A stretch of DNA of 64,000 bases, from assembly GCF_900323885.1 (NCBI RefSeq), contig NZ_OOHJ01000018.1:434001-498000 (forward strand). The letters run 5' to 3'. This DNA comes from [Actinomadura] parvosata subsp. kistnae. GTDB lineage: Bacteria; Actinomycetota; Actinomycetes; Streptosporangiales; Streptosporangiaceae. Positions within the stretch are counted from its first letter, which is position 1; each line of letters begins with the position of its first letter. The translations under genes were made by a program, and so were the position numbers. Of the stretch, positions 47,303 to 56,599 are shown one piece after another. The notes beneath the pieces were generated by a model that saw only the letters and a program-made list of their open reading frames with translations, did not search any database and was not told the DNA's origin.

Positions 47303-50134
47303 TCAGCTGACCTTGCGCTTCTTGATATCGCCTCCGAATGCCTTGGTCGCCCGCCGGATATCGGTGAAGTATTGGGCACAGAGCCCGGATTCCGCCGCTG
47401 TGCCGCCACTGATGATGCCCTTGGCCGTTATATAGCCCTGGGCAGGTCCGTTGTCGACGATAGTGTATACGGGGCCTCCGGAGTCTCCGCTCCAGGTGCA
47501 TGTCCCGAATCTGTGGCCTTCCACCACGGGGATCACCTCCTCGGTGGTCGAGCCATCGTCATACTCCGCCCTCGTCGAAGCGTCGGAGACCACCCAGCCG
47601 CATTCCTGCCCTGTCCGGTAACCGCCGGTGCAGTATTCGTCGTTCTCCCGGGGGCTGCGGCTCCACTTACCGGCGACCGGGGCCTTCTCGCTGTCCTTGT
47701 TGTTGTCGCTGATGAAGATCGAAGCGGTCTGGGCGCGCGTGGCGAGCTTGAACCGCGCCAGGTCGCCCTGGAGGCCGTTCTGACCGATGACGCTCCCCTT
47801 GCCGTCGGTGTACGTGCTGCCCGCCTGATCGCCCAGGACGCGGCCATCGGTCAGGCCGACTTTGGCGTTCGCGGGCATGTTGGTGGGCAGACAGTGCCCC
47901 GCCGTAAGGAAGTAGTTGTCCGACTTGGTGCCCCAGGCGAACCCGGTGGTGCACTTGCCGCCATGGGCCGCGTAGCGGCTGCCTCCGTTGATGTAGAAGT
48001 CCACGCCGAGAGCCCAGCGGGGATTGTTGACGATCCCGTCTTTGAGACGGCAGTCGAGTTCGTTACCCTTGCTGTCGTTCGAGCACTTGAACGTGGACAG
48101 GTCCGGGTCGGGGTCGTTTGGCCCCGCGATCAGCCGGGACGGGCGTTGCAGCCCGGGGCGCAGCCAGATCGACACCGTCGTCGCCCCATAACGCTGCGCG
48201 AGCCCGAGCCGCAGTTCCGGAGTGACCTCGCTGGCCTGCACCATGACCTGGTTACGGGCCTCCCAAATGGAGCTCGCGATCAGCTTGTCCGCACCCGGGA
48301 TCTGGGCGTCGAGGTTGAGAATCTCGTCGGCGATGCCCTGGAGCCGAGCGGCGCTGTTGGTCACCAGAGGTGAACGGGGGCTGAGGTTGAAGGGCTCGGA
48401 GACGCCCGGCGCGCCGTCGCCGTCCTCGTCCGTCTCGTCGGCGCCGTCGTAGCCGCCGCCGTAGCTCCACTCCGCGCCGCCGTTGCTCAGGTAGGCCGCG
48501 CCGACCAGGGGCTGCGAGGCGGTGCCCTGGCCCTCGGCCGTGACTGCCGGCGTCACCACTTCACCGGTGACCATGTCGACCACGGGCGGGGCGAGCACGG
48601 ATGAGGCCGCCTCGACCCGCGCGTCCGCGACGTCGAGGGCGTGGGCCTGCGCCTCGGCCATCGGCATCCCCCTGCGCCACAGGTCGGGAGCCGTGAACAC
48701 CTCGACGCCGTCGCTGCCGGCGGGGTACACGACGGTGGGCTCGCCGAAGCTGTCGAACGTCGCCGTCAGTTTGGGAGCCGAGTCGGGTCCGCCGTACTCC
48801 GAGGAGGCCAGCACCCGCCAGTTGTCGTCAAGGCTCGGCTCGTCGGCGCCCCGGAGTTCCAGCCCGAAGTTTCCGCCGCCGCTCGCCCAGCTCTGCAGGA
48901 TGTCTTTGACCGGCCATTCGAGCCGTTCCGGACCACAGTCCGAGGCGTAGGCCCCGGCGATCGTCTGGGCTCCCTCATCGGTGGAGGAGGGCTTGTTCTC
49001 CCAGGTGAGAGTCTCGGTGTCCCATTTGCTGGTGACCCGGCGCACCTGGATCCCGTCGCCGACCGGATCGCCGCAGCCGGGCGCGTCGGTGTTGAGGATG
49101 GAGAGCTTGGCATCGACCACCTGCTTGCCGATGAGCCCTCTGGTATTGAAGCGCAGGTACGTTCTGTTCAGCGAGCCGAAGATCGTCCCGGTCGTCAGGA
49201 ACGCGCGCGCGGGGTCGGTGACGAGACCATCGTCGGCGACGTCGGCGTCACTCTCCAGCGACAGCGTGGCTGTCGAGGTGATGGTCAGGGGATACCTGGT
49301 CGCCGTGTCGTCGAGGAGTTCCTGGCTCAGCGCGATCGTCAGCGACTGCCGATCCGCCGTCCCGCCGAGGCTCGTCTCGACCCGGCCCGGCTTACGCGCG
49401 CTGCGCGTGGCCGCCTTACCGTTCACTGGCGCGGCCGACGCGGAGGCGTTGAAGGCGTGCGCGATCCTGCGCCCTGACGAGTCCGTCAGCTCGAGCCGTC
49501 GATCCTTGGTAGTCGCGATCTTGAGACCATCAGCCTTGACGGGAAGAGTGAGGCGCAGCGGTCGGGCGGGCTTGGCTCGCAGGAGGATCTCCTGCCGGTA
49601 CCCCGTGGGGAGCGCCGTCAGCACCAGGTCGGCGCCCGGGCCCGCAGCGTCGGTGTAGGTCGCCTTGTTGCCCGTGACTGTGGGGCGGGGCAGGGCCGTC
49701 GGCCAGCTCAGGCTGACCGCCTTCTCGCTGGAGGGGCTGAACGACACCAGCGGTGCGCCGTCGCCTCCGGCCGAGAACTCGACTCCGGCCTTGGCGACCT
49801 TGGGCCGTAGCACGCCGTTCTGCTCAGTGAGTGTGGTGTCGATCCACGCCCAGTCACCCGCGGTCTGCTTCACGCGGACGGGCTGGGACCAGATTTCTAC
49901 GCCGATGCGGCCGTCGGGGTGTCGTGTGGCTCGCATGGTCTCGGTCGCGGCTCCGAGGAGCTCTACCGGCTGTGCAGGGTCTTCCTGGACGAGTCTGACG
50001 CTTGATGGGGAGCTTGCGGAGGCGGGGACTTGGGTGGCCACCAGGCCGCTGATTAAGAGGGAGCCGACTGTTACGGCGGGTAATAAGCGTCGCCGGGATC
50101 TGGAGGCTGCGAACACTAAGTCGTTCCTTTCCAT
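47303..50134 (-). CDS. secreted DNRLRE-domain protein with C-terminal chymotrypsin-like protease
   Basis: A 943-residue exported protein (signal peptide to about residue 41, GLVATQVPASA). The N-terminal module (PVELLGAATETMRATRHPDG, GADLVLTALPTGYRQEILLR) is related to that of the 38.7-kb nuclease protein. Residues about 310-470 are a full DNRLRE domain (TYLRFNTRGLIGKQVVDAKL, WDTETLTWENKP). The last 250 residues are an S1-type serine protease with His in YFLTAGHCLP (about 746), Asp in GDLARFKLA (about 791) and Ser in TWSGDSGGPVYT (about 883). Cleavage after trypsin- or chymotrypsin-like sites cannot be predicted. DNRLRE modules commonly carry exported wall- or toxin-type proteins. It is probably the first gene of a two-gene operon with a lipoprotein. 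Confidence 0.85.
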   Translation of the reverse strand: MERNDLVFAASRSRRRLLPAVTVGSLLISGLVATQVPASASSPSSVRLVQEDPAQPVELLGAATETMRATRHPDGRIGVEIWSQPVRVKQTAGDWAWIDTTLTEQNGVLRPKVAKAGVEFSAGGDGAPLVSFSPSSEKAVSLSWPTALPRPTVTGNKATYTDAAGPGADLVLTALPTGYRQEILLRAKPARPLRLTLPVKADGLKIATTKDRRLELTDSSGRRIAHAFNASASAAPVNGKAATRSARKPGRVETSLGGTADRQSLTIALSQELLDDTATRYPLTITSTATLSLESDADVADDGLVTDPARAFLTTGTIFGSLNRTYLRFNTRGLIGKQVVDAKLSILNTDAPGCGDPVGDGIQVRRVTSKWDTETLTWENKPSSTDEGAQTIAGAYASDCGPERLEWPVKDILQSWASGGGNFGLELRGADEPSLDDNWRVLASSEYGGPDSAPKLTATFDSFGEPTVVYPAGSDGVEVFTAPDLWRRGMPMAEAQAHALDVADARVEAASSVLAPPVVDMVTGEVVTPAVTAEGQGTASQPLVGAAYLSNGGAEWSYGGGYDGADETDEDGDGAPGVSEPFNLSPRSPLVTNSAARLQGIADEILNLDAQIPGADKLIASSIWEARNQVMVQASEVTPELRLGLAQRYGATTVSIWLRPGLQRPSRLIAGPNDPDPDLSTFKCSNDSKGNELDCRLKDGIVNNPRWALGVDFYINGGSRYAAHGGKCTTGFAWGTKSDNYFLTAGHCLPTNMPANAKVGLTDGRVLGDQAGSTYTDGKGSVIGQNGLQGDLARFKLATRAQTASIFISDNNKDSEKAPVAGKWSRSPRENDEYCTGGYRTGQECGWVVSDASTRAEYDDGSTTEEVIPVVEGHRFGTCTWSGDSGGPVYTIVDNGPAQGYITAKGIISGGTAAESGLCAQYFTDIRRATKAFGGDIKKRKVS

Positions 50135-50334
50135 GATCGCTGTCAGGCGCCGTCAAGTTACTTCAGGAATTACGGATACGCAATAGCCGTGTAAGGTCCG
50201 GTCCGCCGCCCGTGGTCGCAAGACCGTAGGTCAGGGCAGGACGTCAGCTCGCCAACGGACAGGCAACGTACAGATGAACGGCCCAAGGGCGGCGCCGGCC
50301 AGCAGTATCAACGGCGACCCAATCCTGGCCCCCT

Positions 50335-50501
50335 GGCGACGGGCGGCCGAACCCAAGTTGACAGCCGCGATCCGAGTGAAAGATCACCGGCCCGCTCGGC
50401 CGGCGAGGGGCGCAGGCCTGCCGCAGAGCCTTGGCAACCAGGTCGGTGCGCAAGTGATCGGTCATGCTTGGTGGCATCACATGATCACCGGGAGGGTACA
50501 C
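50335..50501 (-). pseudogene. IS3 OrfB fragment
   Basis: Read on the minus strand: MTDHLRTDLVAKALRQACAP then SGPVIFHSDRGCQ, closely matching residues around the second catalytic Asp of the intact OrfB at 44.6-45.4 kb. Both sides are lost. Confidence 0.65.
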
Positions 50502-50682
50502 CGCTTCCCGACCGATCCACAGGTCTCAAGCATTGCTCCGTCATCCCCATGCCTGATGCCTGTGCAACTCAACCTTGCGCAGAGCAGGTTTTGAGATTTG
50601 CTTCCCAAGCGTTCAGCGATCCATGACGATGGATGCACGCGGCGCACAATTGTCGGTGCGTCAATGATCGCGGAGTGTGGCC

Positions 50683-51051
50683 ATGGTGACTCCCGAAGCG
50701 TTGACACATTTGGCTAACCAGCTTCGGCTCGGTCGACTCTCCCTTTTTGTGGGCGCCGGCCTATCGATCGGCGCGGGCTTGCCATCGTGGGAGAAGCTGT
50801 TCGCCCCACTCCAGGACAGCCTTCCCGATGTAGAGTCGCCGAGTGGCTGGGCGGGATCGGTCCGCAACGAACTTCCTCTCCTGGCTGAAGCCTACGAGAC
50901 CGAATACGGCCGCAACAGCTTGATCTTACATCTGCGACTTGCGCTCAGTCGCAATGCTGTACTGCCCACATCCGTCCACGAGGCACTCTCCAGCCTGCCG
51001 GTCGACACGATCGCAACCACGAACTACGATGCGCTCATCGAGCGGGCCTGA
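50683..51051 (+). pseudogene. SIR2-like protein, truncated by an insertion sequence
   Basis: 122 residues from ATG 50683 (GGAG 7 nt upstream). The start of a SIR2-like NAD+-consuming domain is clear: RLSLFVGAGLSIGAGLPSWE (NAD-binding loop) and VDTIATTNYDALIERA (the TTNYD motif). The stop at 51049-51051 is the first triplet of an IS end, so the gene is cut mid-domain. Bacterial SIR2 proteins of this kind deplete NAD+ in phage defence. The catalytic His region is missing, so the fragment should be inactive. Confidence 0.75.
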
Positions 51052-52276
51052 AGGGTGTCAATACTCCGCGTTCACAGCCGTGACCTGCGGGTTTGTCTTG
51101 GCTTCTTGGTCTGAGCAGTGGCTTGGGCCCGGCATGCTCGAGGCTCGTGACGCTCCGTCTCTTCTATCTGATCTTCTGCCGCATCATGAGCTGGCTGACG
51201 CTGCTGGTTCGTAACGACGCGACCAAGAACATGGAGATCCTCGTACTACGGCACGAGGTCGCAGTGCTGCGCCGTCAGGTTGGTCGTCCAAGGCTGTCAT
51301 GGGCCGATCGAGCAGTGCTGTCCGCGCTGGCCCAAGGACTGCTGGCGGTGCTGCGCGCCCACCGACTGGTGACACCAGGGACGCTGCTGCGCTGGCACCG
51401 GCGTCTGGTCGCGCGTCACTGGACCTACCCGCACCGGAGGATGGGACGGCCTGCGACCGATTCGGCGGTCGTGGCATTGATCCAGAGGGTGGCGCGGGAG
51501 AATCCTCGCTGGGGCTACGAGCGTATCCGTGGCGAACTGCGGCATCTGGGCCACCGAGTCAGCGGTGCGACGATCCGCCGAGTCCTGAAACGAGCACGGC
51601 TCGGTCCGGCACCGCGACGGGCTGATGACCGTTGGCGCGACTTCCTGCGCGCCCATGCCGCGAGCACGCTGGCGTGTGATTTCTTCACGGTGGACACCGT
51701 CACGCTGCGCCGGTTGTACGTCTTCTTCGTGGTGGAGGTCGGCACCCGGTTCGTACACGTGCTCGGCGTGACCGCCCACCCTGATGGCGCTTGGGCTGCC
51801 CAGCAAGCCCGTAACCTTCTCGCCGATCTGAAGGACCGTGCCGGCGCGTTCCGGTTCCTGATCCGGGATCGGGACACGAAGTTCACCAGCAGCTTCGATG
51901 AGGTCTTCGTCAGCGACGACGTTTCACGTGCTGAAGATCCCGCCGCGGGCGCCTCGCGCGAACGCGTTTGCCGAGCGATGGGTACGGACCGCCCGCACAG
52001 AGTGCACCGACCGGCTGCTGATCTTCGGCGAACGGCACCTTCACACCGTCCTGAACGAGTACACCGATCACTACAATCGCCACCGGCCACACCGCTCCCT
52101 CTCCCTCCGAGCGCCCACCGATAATGACTCCGTCGTGATCCCGCTGCCGCTGGGCCGGATCGAACGCCGGCAAGTCCTCGGCAAGCTGATCAACGAGTAC
52201 CAGCGCGCTGGCTGACCAACGGATGCAGTCATGAAGAGGCAGGTCAGGGCCTCGGGCCCAGTTTTGACACCCTTCA
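51049..52276 (+). mobile_element. 1.23-kb insertion sequence with 4-bp target duplication
   Basis: The left end TGAAGGGTGTCAA (51049-51061) is repeated inverted at the right end (TTGACACCCTTCA, 52264-52276). GGCC flanks both sides (51045-51048 and 52277-52280), consistent with a target-site duplication. It carries one integrase-core transposase gene that is now frameshifted. It abuts the truncated SIR2 gene on the left and an ISL3 transposase remnant on the right. Confidence 0.75.
51147..52215 (+). pseudogene. integrase-core transposase with a +1 frameshift
   Basis: From GTG 51147: MEILVLRHEVAVLRRQVGRP, TPGTLLRWHRRLVARHWTYP, then the DDE core with D in TLACDFFTVDTV and D in FLIRDRDTKFTS. At GTTTCAC (51921-51927) an extra T throws the frame. 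The continuation HVLKIPPRAPRANAFAERWV (with the catalytic Glu) through KLINEYQRAG lies in the next frame and ends at 52215. The element is therefore probably no longer autonomous. Confidence 0.8.
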
Positions 52277-52787
52277 GGCCCCGCCGCAGGGCGAAGTCGT
52301 CCACGCCGAGCACCCGCGGACCGGCTTCAAGACCGGGGTCGGGCAGGGCACGGATCAGCCTGATCAGCGTCATCCGGCTCACCGAGGACGCCAGCCGGCC
52401 GGCGAGCCGGGCTCCGGCACGGCCGCCCAACGCCAGCGCGATGGCCTGCAACGCTCCCGCCGCCCAGACACTGCGGCGGCCATATCGGACGGTCAGACCC
52501 GGGATCTGCTCGGCGAACGTCGCCTTCGCGCACGTGGATGTGCGGCAGAAGAACCGGTGCACCCGCAGGTGGATGAGCACCTCCTGGCCTCCGACCGCGG
52601 TATCGGACAGCCGACGTTCGTAGTGACTGTGCACCCGCTGCGACGGCGTTCCACGGGCCGGGCAGGCGGCCTCCACGGTGCCGGTCCTGGCCCGGATCCT
52701 TACCGTGGTCCCCGACCGGAAGACCTGATCAACGCACACGCCGACCAGATGAGGGAACAGGACGCCAAACAGCTCCTTGATCAACAC
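52277..52787 (-). pseudogene. ISL3-family transposase N-terminal half
   Basis: From 52787 on the minus strand: MLIKELFGVLFPHLVGVCVD, a CPARGTPSQRVHSHY zinc-binding-like start, FCRTSTCAKATFAEQIPGLT and GPRVLGVDDFALRRGL with the first catalytic Asp. It ends at the IS boundary (52277). The remainder of the DDE domain is absent. ISL3-like terminal sequence lies near 52850. Confidence 0.75.
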
Positions 52788-53258
52788 GCTGCAGATGCTC
52801 GTGATCGGAGACTCGGCTACCGGCCGGAACGGCCGAACCGTGATCTACTCGACGGCTCCGATCACGGAAAGTGTGCCTGATCCAGGATTGGGTCGTCGTT
52901 GACAGACGTGACTGCAACTTCAGGTTGGAAAGGGCTGCGTGAACTGGCAATGAGATATCGGCAGACGTGGTTGTGGTAGCGACCGACGAGCCGAACTGGC
53001 AACGATCAGGCAGACCGCGCCGTTTCTACCATCCCGATTTCCAGATCATGTTCGCGTTTTCTGTGTACGTGATCCCTGGGCGTGTCTACCGTGAAGTCCT
53101 AAGTTGTTTGCAGGAGTGGAATGGGATGGACCCGATCATGTCGGCCGCGGCGACGAAGCTGCAGGGGGCGATGGCTACCGACGCCTGTACCCAGACTCGT
53201 ACCAGGATGGTGGCCACGTGGCGTACCCCGTGCCCCAAGAGGGCCAAGGGGGTGCAGA
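52788..53258. other. 471-bp region between ISL3 remnant and STAND operon
   Basis: The left part probably contains the ISL3 outer end (around 52850-52870). The remainder is AT-richer and likely holds the promoter of the NB-ARC operon. A 110-codon plus-strand frame (52967-53299) has no RBS or recognisable domain and is not called. Confidence 0.4.
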
Positions 53259-53543
53259 GTGACCCGGATACCGCCCACATCCAGCCCCCAGCAGGCTAGT
53301 CGGCTGAACACCGCCGACACCGCACATGCCCTGGAAAATATGTGGCGCCTATGGCTGCCTTGCCTGCTGGATGGCGGTCCCACGCTAGGGCCGCTTCTGC
53401 AGCACCTACCGAGTGAGCATCTGCGCCTCCCCTTGTCCATTGGACAGCAGATCAGCGCCCCGACCATAAACGTCCCCGACCGCGCGGATGACCCGGCGCG
53501 GTGGTACATCACAGGCCACGATCAGCAGACCACCGTGCTATGA
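53259..53543 (+). CDS. small protein translationally coupled to the NB-ARC/TPR gene
   Basis: A 94-residue ORF from GTG 53259 with a strong RBS (AAGGGGG, 53246-53252). Its TGA (53541-53543) overlaps the ATG of the NB-ARC gene. The sequence has a helix (ALENMWRLWLPCLLDGGPTL) and a C-terminal AD-DPARWYITGHDQQTTVL-type tail. No family recognised. RBS strength and overlap suggest a genuine first cistron that sets expression of, or partners with, the STAND protein. Confidence 0.55.
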   Translation: MTRIPPTSSPQQASRLNTADTAHALENMWRLWLPCLLDGGPTLGPLLQHLPSEHLRLPLSIGQQISAPTINVPDRADDPARWYITGHDQQTTVL

Positions 53544-56134
53544 GCGGCGACGACCAACCCCAGGTGCGGATCGACGCTCACGCCGACGGTCAGGCTCGCC
53601 AGTACATCGCCGCCGGTGACCAACATATCCACCAACTGTCGCCACCGGTATCGCCGGAGATGCGCACGCTTCCCCGTGACATGGTTGCATTCACCGGCCG
53701 CGAAGAGGAATTGCGTCACCTCACCACCGCCGCCGCACAGAGCACCGGGATCGTGGCCATCCACGCCATCGACGGCATGCCCGGCGTCGGCAAGACTGCC
53801 TTAGCCGTTCGCGTGGCGCATCTGCTGACTGCTAGTTATCCCGATGGGCAGCTCTTTGTCGACCTGTACGCCCACACTCCCAACGTCCCCGCCGCTGACC
53901 CCGGCGAGACGTTGGGTCGGCTCCTGGCTCGCACCGGCATGGACCCGCGCCAGATCCCCGACGACCTCGGCGAGCGGGCCGCCCGCTGGCGCTCCCGCCT
54001 GGCCGACAAGAAGGTGCTGCTCATTCTGGACGACGCCACCGGGCACGCCCAGGTGGAGCCCCTTCTTCCCGGCGCGCCCAACTGCCTGGTACTGATCACC
54101 AGCCGCAGCCGGTTGATCGGCCTGGATGGCGCCGAATCCCTCAACCTGGCCCCCCTTCCGCCCGAGCAGGCGATCACGTTGTTCACCCGGCTCGCCGGGC
54201 GCGGCACCCTGACCAGGGCGGACGCTGAGGCGGTGGCAGGCTTGGTGCACTTGTGCGGCCATCTGCCACTGGCGATCACAATCCTGGCTGGCCGGATCGC
54301 GCACAAGCGCGCCTGGCCGCTGCATGCGTTTGCCACCGAGTTCGCCGCCGCAACCGACCGGTTGGGCGAGTTGGAGGCCGGGGACCGGGCGGTGCGCGCC
54401 GCTTTCGATATGTCCTACCAGCATTTGCCGGCCGCCCGGCAGCGGCTGTACCGACACCTGGGACTACACCCGGGTCCGGACATCGACCTCTATGCCGCTG
54501 CCGCCCTGGCTGACATCCCTCTGACTCAAACCCGTCGCGAGTTGGAGGCGCTGTATGTCGATCATCTCCTAGACGAGCCCGGCCCTGGCCGCTACCGACT
54601 CCATGACTTACTACGCGCCTACACCCGCGACCTGGCCACCGTCTGTGAGACGGCCGAGCAACGCGAGCGGGCAGCCGATCGGCTGCTGGCTTACTACACT
54701 CGTACCGCCCAAACCGCCGATTCCCACCTGACCCGCACCCCGTACCCTGCCCTACCCCCAGCTGGCCCCGATCCCGCATTGGACGGCCCAGACTTAGCCG
54801 ACCGTGACACCGCGCTGGCGTGGATGCGCACAGAGCACGCCAATCTACTGGCCTGTCTGGAGCATGCCACTACCCAAAGCCTGCCCTTCCCTCTCATCGA
54901 GCTGACCGCGGCCATGGCCGCCTACCTACGCCAGGAAGGCCCCTGGCAGCAGGCCGCCACCTTGCACCACACCGCCGCCAACGCCGCCCACATGCAGCAT
55001 GATCCAGCCGCCGAGGCCACCGCCCTGCACCAACTGGCCGACATCCGCTATCTGACCGGAGAGTACGCGCAAGCGGTCAGCCTGTTCGAGCGGACACTGA
55101 AGCTCCATCAACAACTCGGCGACCACCTCGGACAGGCCCATATCCTCAACAACCTTGGGTGGGTTCAGCGCATGACTGGGGAATACACGCAGGCGGCTGA
55201 CCTACTCAAGCAGGCACTGACGCTCTACGACCAACTCGGCCACCAGCTTGGACAGGCCCACACCCTCACCGATCTGGGGCGCGTCTGGCGCGTGATCGGG
55301 AAGTACACGCAAGCGGCCGATCTGTTCGAGCGGGCGCTGATGCTCTACGACCAACTCGGCGACCACCTCGGACAGGCCCACGCCCTCAACAGCCTGGGGT
55401 GGGTCCGACGCGTGACCGGGGAGTACTTGCAGGCGGCCGACCTGCATGAGCGGGCGCTGGCGTTGTTTGAGCAGCTCGGCGACCGCCTCGGGCAGGCCCA
55501 TGCCCTCACCGATCTGGGGCGTCCCCTGCGCATCACCGGGGACTATGCACAGGCGGCCGACCTGTTCGAGCGGGCGCTGGCGCTATATGAACAGCTCGGC
55601 AACCGTAGTGGGCAAGCCCACGCCCTCAACGCGTTGGGACGCACCCGACACCTGACCGGAAAGTACACGCAGGCGGCCGACCTGCACGAGCGGGCGCTGG
55701 CGCTATATGAACAGCTCGGCAACCGACTCGGACAGGCCAACGCGATGCAGCAGCTTGGCTGCCTTCTTACCCGAACCGGGAAGCACCCAGCGGCGGCTGA
55801 CCTGCTGAAGCGGGCACTGGCACTGTTCCGCCAGGTGGGAGACCCCCAGGGAGAGGCCGAGGCACTCAACCACACCGGAGCCCTGCTGGCCGCCTGCGCT
55901 GGCCCAGAGCAGGCAGTCCCAATGTATTGGCAGGCACTGGACCTTGCCCAGCAGATCAAAAGCCCTTTGGATGAGGCGCACGCGCTGGAAGGTGTCGCCC
56001 GCTGCGCGGCCGCGACAGCGGATCGGAAAGTCGCGGTGACCGAGTTGCTGCGTGCCGTGGAGATCTACAGGCGACTCGGCGTCCCCGAGGAGACCACGGC
56101 CGCCGAGTACCTGGCCACTCTGGCGACCATGTGA
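53540..56134 (+). CDS. NB-ARC STAND ATPase with TPR repeats and short N-terminal interaction motif
   Basis: An 864-residue NLR-like protein. Residues about 10-32 include ADGQARQYIAAGDQHIHQL, matching the N-terminal motif of the WD40-STAND protein at 17.2 kb. The NB-ARC domain covers about 50-330: VAFTGREEELRHL, Walker A GMPGVGKTAL (79-88), Walker B KKVLLILDDA (157-166) and LITSRSRL. A winged-helix region (LHDLLRAYTRDLA) precedes C-terminal TPRs (about 480-860), including seven 40-residue units with consensus Y-T-Q-A-A-D-L-x-E-R-A-L-x-L-Y-E-Q-L-G. There is no enzymatic effector domain, so it likely senses through the TPRs and recruits a partner via the N-terminus. ATG 53540 overlaps the upstream stop. 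Confidence 0.88.
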   Translation: MSGDDQPQVRIDAHADGQARQYIAAGDQHIHQLSPPVSPEMRTLPRDMVAFTGREEELRHLTTAAAQSTGIVAIHAIDGMPGVGKTALAVRVAHLLTASYPDGQLFVDLYAHTPNVPAADPGETLGRLLARTGMDPRQIPDDLGERAARWRSRLADKKVLLILDDATGHAQVEPLLPGAPNCLVLITSRSRLIGLDGAESLNLAPLPPEQAITLFTRLAGRGTLTRADAEAVAGLVHLCGHLPLAITILAGRIAHKRAWPLHAFATEFAAATDRLGELEAGDRAVRAAFDMSYQHLPAARQRLYRHLGLHPGPDIDLYAAAALADIPLTQTRRELEALYVDHLLDEPGPGRYRLHDLLRAYTRDLATVCETAEQRERAADRLLAYYTRTAQTADSHLTRTPYPALPPAGPDPALDGPDLADRDTALAWMRTEHANLLACLEHATTQSLPFPLIELTAAMAAYLRQEGPWQQAATLHHTAANAAHMQHDPAAEATALHQLADIRYLTGEYAQAVSLFERTLKLHQQLGDHLGQAHILNNLGWVQRMTGEYTQAADLLKQALTLYDQLGHQLGQAHTLTDLGRVWRVIGKYTQAADLFERALMLYDQLGDHLGQAHALNSLGWVRRVTGEYLQAADLHERALALFEQLGDRLGQAHALTDLGRPLRITGDYAQAADLFERALALYEQLGNRSGQAHALNALGRTRHLTGKYTQAADLHERALALYEQLGNRLGQANAMQQLGCLLTRTGKHPAAADLLKRALALFRQVGDPQGEAEALNHTGALLAACAGPEQAVPMYWQALDLAQQIKSPLDEAHALEGVARCAAATADRKVAVTELLRAVEIYRRLGVPEETTAAEYLATLATM
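55064..55903 (+). repeat. seven near-identical 120-bp TPR-coding repeats
   Basis: Units of exactly 120 bp code for 40-residue TPRs with high DNA similarity (for example GGACAGGCCCA and GCGGCCGACCTG recur at constant phase). Such homogeneity suggests recent duplication or gene conversion and allows in-frame copy-number change. Confidence 0.85.
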
Positions 56135-56580
56135 CGAGAGTAGACCTCCAGCACCTCGCAGCAATACGGTTTCCCCTCACGGGTGCGATGCTCAGTGACA
56201 TCGGTAACCCACACATCAGCCCGTTGCGGACAATGCCGCGATCGACGAAGCCGTCGGCGGCCAGCAACTACGCGACCGGACGACGCCGCCGCTTGCCGGG
56301 TAGCACCTTTAGTCCGGCGCACTGCATCAAGATGGCCACCGCGTCGTGCCCGATCGGCGACGCCACGGGTCCCAGGCGAACTCGGCGTACACCTGGCGGA
56401 TGAAATCGGTCAGCCAGGCATGCCGCGCCGCCCAGGCCACGGACGCACAGCCGCGCCACGCGTAGTAGCTCGACTCGGACACCTGCAGCACCCGCCAGCA
56501 GCCTGTACCAGCAGACCCTGGCACGCCATCACCGCGATCGCTTCGAACCGCCCGGTGCGGGTCATTCATGGTCCCCGCGC
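56135..56580 (-). pseudogene. IS3-family OrfB remnant, multiply frameshifted
   Basis: The minus-strand frames read RVLQVSESSYYAWRG...RHAWLTDFIRQVYAEF (N-terminal part, about 56400-56510) and RADVWVTDVTEHRTREGKPY then CCEVLEVYSR (core with the first Asp, about 56145-56230). Pieces are out of frame and gaps are present. The element end appears to have truncated the NLR-like pseudogene to its right. Confidence 0.6.
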
Positions 56581-56599
56581 GCGGGAGCGGTGAAGTTCA

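Noticed and set aside
52967..53299. 110-codon ORF upstream of the STAND operon
   Set aside because: No RBS, no recognisable domain, and it overlaps the better-supported GTG 53259 ORF in another frame.
55064..55903. Regular 120-bp repeats that could suggest a CRISPR-like or satellite array
   Set aside because: The repeats are coding, in frame, and encode a standard TPR consensus; there are no unique spacers.
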